DNA of 6,846 nucleotides from Bacteroidota bacterium. Its GTDB lineage: Bacteria; Bacteroidota; Bacteroidia; Bacteroidales; 4484-276. The notes beneath the pieces were generated by a model, which was not told where the DNA came from, did not search any database, and saw only the letters and a program-made list of their open reading frames with translations. Shown one piece after another: positions 1-4,630 of this stretch. Location of the stretch: positions 1-6,846 of the forward strand of contig JABMQA010000861.1 of assembly GCA_013203545.1 (NCBI GenBank), given 5' to 3'. The stretch's first letter is position 1; the number at the start of each line of letters is the position of its first letter. The position numbers and the translations under genes are program-made.

Positions 1-13
1 AAAAGTATCAAAA

Positions 14-1318
14 TTATATTGACTGGTTCACATCAAAATTTTCAAGATAATCTTTCAGACGCTTAAGGTACATACCTCCTAATGCACCATCAACGATGCG
101 ATGGTCATAAGCAAGCGATAAAATCATAATGTGCCGGATTGCGATAACGTCTCCATCCGCAGTTTCGAGCACTACAGGACGTTTCTTTATAGCGCCAAGG
201 CCCAGAATGGCTACCTGGGGTTGGTTAATGATTGGCGTTCCGGTAAGGCTGTCGAATGACCCAAAGTTGGTCACCGTAAAAGTCCCCCCCTGGATATCAT
301 CCGGATCGAGTTTGTTTTTGCGTGCCCGGTTAGCCAGGTCATTCACCTTTTTTGCCATTCCTACGAGGTTCAGTTCATCGGCGCTTTTAATAACAGGAAC
401 AATCAGGTTACCATTTGGAAGGGCTGTGGCCATACCCACATTCACCTTTTTACGAATGATAATTTTTGTGCCGTCAACAGATGCATTGACCATAGGGTAA
501 TCGCGTAAGGTTTTTGCAGCGGCAGCAATAAATATCGGTGTGTAGGTGATTTTTTGATTTTCGCGTTTCAGAAACTGGTCTTTGATGGCATTTCTCCAGT
601 TAACAATTTTTGTAACATCCACTTCGATGAAAGATGTTACATGCGGCGAAACCTTTATCGACATTACCATATGATCGGCTATTAGCTTCCGCATTCTATC
701 CATCTCCACAATTTCATCACTACCGGATGCTGTAACCCTGGGTGCATCCGTCGTGGTCAGGGATGCAGCTGCAATTGGCTGAGTGCCCGGACCGGCCGTT
801 GCAAATTTCCTGGTTTCCAGATAACCCAGGATATCCTGTTTGGTCACCCTGTTATCCTTTCCACTTCCCGAAACCTGTTCAAGTTCTTTTAGTGGGATAT
901 TTTCCCTGGCAGCAATACTCTTAACCAACGGAGAGTAAAATCTTTTGGCAGTTGAATAACCGCCACCAATTGCATCAGGGTTTTCCTCTTTACCAATCTC
1001 ATCCGCCGTTTCTGTTTTTACAGGCATTTCAGTTTCAGCAGGTACGCTTTCTGATTGATTGTTTTCTTCATCCTCACCTTCAATTTCAATAATGGCAATG
1101 ACTTTGCCCACAGGCACCACATCGCCTTCTTCAAAAAACCTTTCCAGCAGTTTTCCTTCCACAGGCGATGGGATTTCCGAATCAACCTTATCCGTAGCAA
1201 TTTCCAACAGCGAATCATCTTCTTCAACCATGTCACCTACATTCTTAAGCCACCGGGTGATTGTAGCCTCGATGATACTTTCGCCCATTTTGGGCATTAT
1301 AATTTCAAATTTTGCCAT
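14..1318 (-). CDS. Dihydrolipoamide acyltransferase (E2) of a 2-oxoacid dehydrogenase complex, probably branched-chain type
   Basis: This is the E2 core of a cytoplasmic 2-oxoacid dehydrogenase complex. It moves an acyl group from the E1 decarboxylase, via a lipoyl-lysine arm, to coenzyme A. At 434 residues it is complete. An N-terminal lipoyl domain spans about 3-80, with the lipoylated lysine K44 in TDKVDSEIPSP. An acidic linker follows at 81-115. The E1/E3-binding domain is about 127-167 and contains the typical SPLVKSIAARENIPL. An Ala/Thr/Pro-rich flexible linker covers about 172-198. The catalytic acyltransferase domain is about 203-430, ending with the active-site motif YDHRIVDGALGG (H406, D410). 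The start MAKFEIIMPKMGESI is the standard E2 N-terminus. The TDKVDSE lipoyl site resembles branched-chain (BkdB-like) E2s more than succinyltransferases (TDKVVLE) or pyruvate E2s (TDKA), but substrate class is inference. No E1 or E3 gene is visible; they could lie beyond the left edge or elsewhere. Confidence 0.95.
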   Translation of the reverse strand: MAKFEIIMPKMGESIIEATITRWLKNVGDMVEEDDSLLEIATDKVDSEIPSPVEGKLLERFFEEGDVVPVGKVIAIIEIEGEDEENNQSESVPAETEMPVKTETADEIGKEENPDAIGGGYSTAKRFYSPLVKSIAARENIPLKELEQVSGSGKDNRVTKQDILGYLETRKFATAGPGTQPIAAASLTTTDAPRVTASGSDEIVEMDRMRKLIADHMVMSIKVSPHVTSFIEVDVTKIVNWRNAIKDQFLKRENQKITYTPIFIAAAAKTLRDYPMVNASVDGTKIIIRKKVNVGMATALPNGNLIVPVIKSADELNLVGMAKKVNDLANRARKNKLDPDDIQGGTFTVTNFGSFDSLTGTPIINQPQVAILGLGAIKKRPVVLETADGDVIAIRHIMILSLAYDHRIVDGALGGMYLKRLKDYLENFDVNQSI

Positions 1319-1336
1319 TTACTCTATATATTTTCC

Positions 1337-1366
1337 AAAAAAAAAACATAAGCTCAATCCTTGAAC
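1337..1366 (-). terminator. Weak hairpin plus T10 tract between the glycosyltransferase and E2 genes
   Basis: On the minus strand GTTCAAGGATTGAGC (1352-1366) can fold into a 6-bp stem including one G-U pair, with a GGA loop. Five bases later comes a run of ten T (1337-1346). This has the layout of an intrinsic terminator, about 96 bases past the glycosyltransferase stop, but the stem is short and weak. It lies only 18 bases before the E2 start codon, so it could instead act in the E2 leader or have no function. Confidence 0.25.
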
Positions 1367-1408
1367 AACACGAAATTGCAAATGTTCAATACGCACTATT
1401 TTATCATG

Positions 1409-1416
1409 CAAATTTA
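1409..1416 (-). promoter_or_regulatory. Candidate -7 element for the E2 gene
   Basis: The minus strand reads TAAATTTG, an exact match to TAnnTTTG, about 90 bases before the E2 start codon and 46 bases past the glycosyltransferase stop. No -33 match is visible. A transcript from here would include the hairpin and T-tract at 1337-1366 in its leader. Confidence 0.33.
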
Positions 1417-1461
1417 CATAAATGGGATTTTCAGGTATGTTAACTAAACTTAAATATCTAA

Positions 1462-3426
1462 CTAATCACCCAGGTTCCTGTAACCCTTAATGATCAGGTT
1501 AAGGTCGTTTTTAATCTTGTAATCGCGTGCATAGAGTAGATTTAGGCGCTCGAGGGTGTCACCGGACAGACCTTTGATGCGTAATGCTGCCGAAGGGTTC
1601 AAAACACCAGGTTTAATGTTGGGGAGTTTTTCTTTTTTAACAGCGCCTGTTTTGCAATACCCAACCCAAGTGGTTTTGAAAAATAGGACTTTAAAGATGT
1701 TCCTGATGAGTCCGAGTGGTTTTCTGTAGATGAAAATATTAACGGGCAAACCCACCAACAAAATAATACTTACTACAATATCAAGGAAACGTTTATTTCG
1801 CTTGTTTTCGATTTTACCAACCGAATTCAGCTCAAGCGTAAAAAGATCCCCTGCCGTATTTATTGAGTTACTACCGATTATCGATAAACTTTCAGGTGGT
1901 GCAATTTTATAGTCAACTTCCGGCATTTGCCGTTCCGACATCTTGTCGATGATCAACCTTGCGGGCAAATCCCTTGCACAAAATACGACTTCGTTGATGG
2001 AATAAATTTGCACGATATCGTTAATCTGGTTCAAGGTGCCGATAAAACCATCCGATTTGTGATCTTCATCAGATACTGCAACCAGACCAATAAAGGCAGG
2101 CTGGGTTTCGATGGTTGCTAATAATTTAGCTACCCTTTCGGCTTCATCTTTTTTCCCGACAACAATATATCTTTTGTTTTTTATATCACCTAAAGCAAAC
2201 TTTTTAAAACCCATCACATTCAACATTAAACGCAAGCCGGTCATCGAAATATAGCCCCACAGGGCACCAAGCAGAATAATGGCACGTGAAAACCGCAACG
2301 ACTCATCAAGCAAACTGTAAATAACAAGGATGGCTACGGTACCGCTAAATAGACCCCTGAATATCCTGAACAAATTGATAGGCCGGTCGTATCCGCCGGA
2401 CAGGTAAACCGAAAACAACCAAACGAGAATATACGCCGGTACACCAATGAGTAAAAACTCGGGCGGATAGTTCCCACCATCCTTGAATATGACTACTGTA
2501 GCCCAGTTTTTCTGAATGATAAAAATCCCGATAAAAATCAGCAGCGTATCAACAAAAGGTAATAATGTCCTTTCGCCAACACGCTTAAAAATAGCCAGGA
2601 ATGCCCTGAAATAAATGGCAAAATTGATCAGGATTGAAAATATCCGGGCATTTTTCCGGGAAAAGTGCTTTTTGGCAAAAATTACCATGGCATCATAAAA
2701 CACCATCACATAATTGATGCTGCTCCTTTTTGTGCTTTCACCTTTATAATGGATAATCCTTGCCTCAGGAAAGTAATAGTTTTTAAAACCGCCGCGTGTT
2801 ATCCTGTAGGAGAGGTCGATATCCTCACCGTACATAAAATAGGACTCATCCAAAAGCCCAACAAGGTCAAGCACCGATTTCCTGAGGAGCATAAAAGCAC
2901 CCGATAATACATCAACTTCGTTAATTTCATCCCGGCTCAGATAGCTGAGATGGTACTGACCAAAAGTTTTCGATCCGGGGAAAAGCTTTGCCAGGCCGAA
3001 TATTTTGTAGAATGCCACGGCAGGCTTTGGCAATCCGCGTTTGGATTCAGGAAGAAATACCCCGTTGCCATCCACCATTTTTACGCCAAGCCCACCTGCA
3101 TCCGGCGTGGAATCCATAAATGAAATCACTTTTTTGAACGTATCGTCTTCAACAACCGTATCGGGATTCAGTAGTAAAACATATTCCCCTCCGGCTATTT
3201 TAATAGCCTGGTTGTTGGCTTTCGAAAATCCGGCATTGTCTTTATTGGCAATGAGTTTAACCTGTGGGAACTTTTCCTGAACCATTTCAACCGAACCGTC
3301 AACCGACTTGTTGTCCACCACAAAAACTTCACAATCGATATTTTCGGATGCTTTAAATACCGAATGCAGGCATTGTTCAAGGAAATGCTTTACATTGTAA
3401 TTAACAATTATTACCGAAAGTTTCAT
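1462..3426 (-). CDS. Family 2 glycosyltransferase fused to a membrane/Rossmann tail resembling a degenerate polyprenyl glycosylphosphotransferase
   Basis: Residues 1-250 are a GT2 (GT-A fold) transferase of the rhamnosyltransferase/WbbL-like type, predicted to add a nucleotide-activated sugar to a surface glycan on the inner face of the membrane. Visible motifs are SVIIVNYN (4-11), VVDNKSVDGS (36-45), DNAGFSKANN (63-72), the DxD-like NPDT (87-90) and YGEDIDLSYR (199-208). About five hydrophobic segments follow (roughly 262-281, 288-304, 323-343, 358-373, 380-403), including the SR pair (380-381) typical of WbaP/WcaJ N-terminal regions. A Rossmann-like domain (CoA_binding_3 style) starts at KRYIVVGKKDEA (418-429) and extends to about 535. 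A sixth hydrophobic segment at KRFLDIVVS (545-553) begins a sugar-transferase-like domain, which resumes at IKPG (604-607) and ends YKIKNDLNLIIKG (636-648). The expected catalytic stretch with its Asp-Glu pair is absent, so I infer that only the GT2 domain is active. The start is the canonical GT2 N-terminus. The donor and acceptor cannot be read from sequence. Confidence 0.9.
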   Translation of the reverse strand: MKLSVIIVNYNVKHFLEQCLHSVFKASENIDCEVFVVDNKSVDGSVEMVQEKFPQVKLIANKDNAGFSKANNQAIKIAGGEYVLLLNPDTVVEDDTFKKVISFMDSTPDAGGLGVKMVDGNGVFLPESKRGLPKPAVAFYKIFGLAKLFPGSKTFGQYHLSYLSRDEINEVDVLSGAFMLLRKSVLDLVGLLDESYFMYGEDIDLSYRITRGGFKNYYFPEARIIHYKGESTKRSSINYVMVFYDAMVIFAKKHFSRKNARIFSILINFAIYFRAFLAIFKRVGERTLLPFVDTLLIFIGIFIIQKNWATVVIFKDGGNYPPEFLLIGVPAYILVWLFSVYLSGGYDRPINLFRIFRGLFSGTVAILVIYSLLDESLRFSRAIILLGALWGYISMTGLRLMLNVMGFKKFALGDIKNKRYIVVGKKDEAERVAKLLATIETQPAFIGLVAVSDEDHKSDGFIGTLNQINDIVQIYSINEVVFCARDLPARLIIDKMSERQMPEVDYKIAPPESLSIIGSNSINTAGDLFTLELNSVGKIENKRNKRFLDIVVSIILLVGLPVNIFIYRKPLGLIRNIFKVLFFKTTWVGYCKTGAVKKEKLPNIKPGVLNPSAALRIKGLSGDTLERLNLLYARDYKIKNDLNLIIKGYRNLGD

Positions 3427-3460
3427 TTATCCAGTATAAACAGATATCAATTGGAGAGCC

Positions 3461-3468
3461 CAAAGATA
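3461..3468 (-). promoter_or_regulatory. Candidate -7 element for the glycosyltransferase gene
   Basis: The minus strand reads TATCTTTG, an exact match to TAnnTTTG, 34 bases before the glycosyltransferase start codon. I see no -33 match at the right spacing. If real, it would let this gene be transcribed independently of the stress-protein gene upstream. Confidence 0.38.
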
Positions 3469-3526
3469 ACCAACAAACGAAAAATGGAATGAATTAGTTT
3501 TGATATCGGATAAACCGCTAACCAGT

Positions 3527-4399
3527 CTAATTTTTCCCTTGAAAGATATACAATGGCACATCAGAATGGAACAGCAGTTCACGGGCATGGTCCTTCGTAA
3601 ATAAGCTTTTAAGAAATCCCTTTCGATGGTGAACCAGTGCGGTTATATCTATTTTATTCTTTTTTACATATTCATTTACACCTTCCAGAAAATCATCATT
3701 ATCAATAATTTCGAACTTTAATTTGCCATCACTGATTTTCTCCCGGAAATGATTGGTAAGTGCAGCCATCCTTGACTCATCAGTCAGCCTGTCTTTGTCG
3801 ATATTTATATGTACACAATGTACTATCGGATTGTAAGCCTGTATAAAATCGAATAATTTTTCCATATCCTCCACATCCTCATCGTTAAAATTACTGGCAT
3901 ACATCAAATGCTCAAACCCATGATAGGTAGCATTTCGGGGGACGGTTAAAATCCGGCATTTGGCATTTTTCACCACCTTGGATGAAATCTTACCGGTAAG
4001 GATATCCTTTTCGCCCTTGCCCCTGGTTCCCATCACAATCAGGTCGGGGTCGTAGGTTTCGGCTGTATTCAATATCTCATCCTCGGGCATCCCGCCGGTA
4101 AGGGTAAAAACTACTTTAACGTTGTGAACTTTTTCCTTCTTGAGCCCGTCAATAAGTTTTACCTCCAGCTTTTGCATTTCAACCTTTGCCTCATTTCGTA
4201 TGTTAATCATCATCTCCTGATTAAACATCTCGTTGGTATCAACAGAATAGGGGAAACTGCTGTTGGAAACAATTACATAATCAAAATAGGCATGAAACAG
4301 GCGGACCTCACCACCGGATTTCTTGGCAATTTCTATGGCAAACCGGCAAACTGTGTCGGTATGCTCCGAAAAATCAACAGGTACCAATATTTTTTTCAT
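3527..4399 (-). CDS. Two-domain universal stress protein (UspA family)
   Basis: This is a cytoplasmic tandem Usp protein of 290 residues, the usual length for two fused Usp domains. Domain 1 (about 1-155) begins MKKILVPVDFSEHT, with the conserved P7 and D9, and carries the nucleotide-loop region VMGTRGKGEKDILTGKISSK (122-141), followed by the CRILTVP strand (148-154). Domain 2 (about 162-288) begins HLMYASNFNDED, lacks the VDFS aspartate and the glycine loop, and ends VPLYIFQ. In Usp proteins the G-2x-G-9x-G-S/T pattern binds ATP. Here the spacing from GTRG (124-127) to G136 is one residue short and Lys replaces Ser/Thr, so classical ATP binding is uncertain. The family is linked to starvation, redox and anaerobic stress survival, but the exact role is unknown. 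It is divergent from the sensor kinase gene with a 231-base shared upstream region, and 100 bases separate it from the downstream glycosyltransferase. Confidence 0.93.
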   Translation of the reverse strand: MKKILVPVDFSEHTDTVCRFAIEIAKKSGGEVRLFHAYFDYVIVSNSSFPYSVDTNEMFNQEMMINIRNEAKVEMQKLEVKLIDGLKKEKVHNVKVVFTLTGGMPEDEILNTAETYDPDLIVMGTRGKGEKDILTGKISSKVVKNAKCRILTVPRNATYHGFEHLMYASNFNDEDVEDMEKLFDFIQAYNPIVHCVHINIDKDRLTDESRMAALTNHFREKISDGKLKFEIIDNDDFLEGVNEYVKKNKIDITALVHHRKGFLKSLFTKDHARELLFHSDVPLYIFQGKN

Positions 4400-4425
4400 T
4401 GTGTATATTTTTAAGATTTATACTA

Positions 4426-4433
4426 CAAAATTA
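4426..4433 (-). promoter_or_regulatory. Candidate -7 element for the universal stress protein gene
   Basis: Read on the minus strand the sequence is TAATTTTG, an exact match to the Bacteroidota -7 consensus TAnnTTTG. It ends 26 bases before the start codon, which would give a leader of about 20 bases. The upstream -33 region has only a run of T, not a clean TTTG, so the assignment rests on the -7 box and its position. Confidence 0.5.
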
Positions 4434-4504
4434 ACATTTCAACAATTGGTTTTTAAAAAGTTAATAACTTTCTTGCGTGATATCCCTATAATTAGCGTGT
4501 TTTC

Positions 4505-4535
4505 TTGTGGTTCTGTGGATTTAAATATATTTTTG
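4505..4535 (+). promoter_or_regulatory. Candidate Bacteroidota promoter for the sensor kinase gene
   Basis: TTG at 4505-4507 is followed after 20 bases by TATTTTTG at 4528-4535. This matches the TTTG-(about 19-21)-TAnnTTTG arrangement of the Bacteroidota major sigma factor, with three of four bases at -33. Transcription would begin near 4540, giving a leader of about 90 bases. This is the best complete promoter in the window. Confidence 0.5.
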
Positions 4536-4614
4536 GGCTTTTGTTCCTATTCTGATTTTCAGATACTAATATATTTCAGTGATGGGATTTCTAAAAAAAA
4601 AGAAGCAGTGTGGG

Positions 4615-4620
4615 AAAGGA
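4615..4620 (+). promoter_or_regulatory. Shine-Dalgarno-like AAAGGA before the sensor kinase start
   Basis: AAAGGA lies 10 bases upstream of ATG 4631 and supports that start over the in-frame GTG at 4610, which the element itself would overlap as coding sequence. The minus-strand genes have no comparable purine-rich site, as is usual in Bacteroidota, so this is a mild exception within the window. Confidence 0.4.
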
Positions 4621-4630
4621 TTTAAGAAAC

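Noticed and set aside
129..1364. Plus-strand open frames opposite the E2 gene
   Set aside because: The E2 gene is complete and well conserved on the other strand. These frames are low complexity (Ser/Phe-rich) with no family signature.
1319..3526. A single usp-glycosyltransferase-E2 operon
   Set aside because: The 100- and 143-base gaps, each with its own promoter-like element, and the unrelated functions argue against it, though read-through cannot be excluded.
4551..4563. Short inverted repeat TCTGA-TTT-TCAGA in the kinase leader
   Set aside because: Five base pairs in AT-rich DNA is expected by chance. There is no T-tract after it and no match to a known operator that I recognise.
4323..4625. 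A 100-codon plus-strand frame crossing from the stress-protein gene into the intergenic region
   Set aside because: A quarter of it is antisense to the Usp N-terminus, and the rest is AT-rich translation through the two promoter candidates and the kinase ribosome-binding site.
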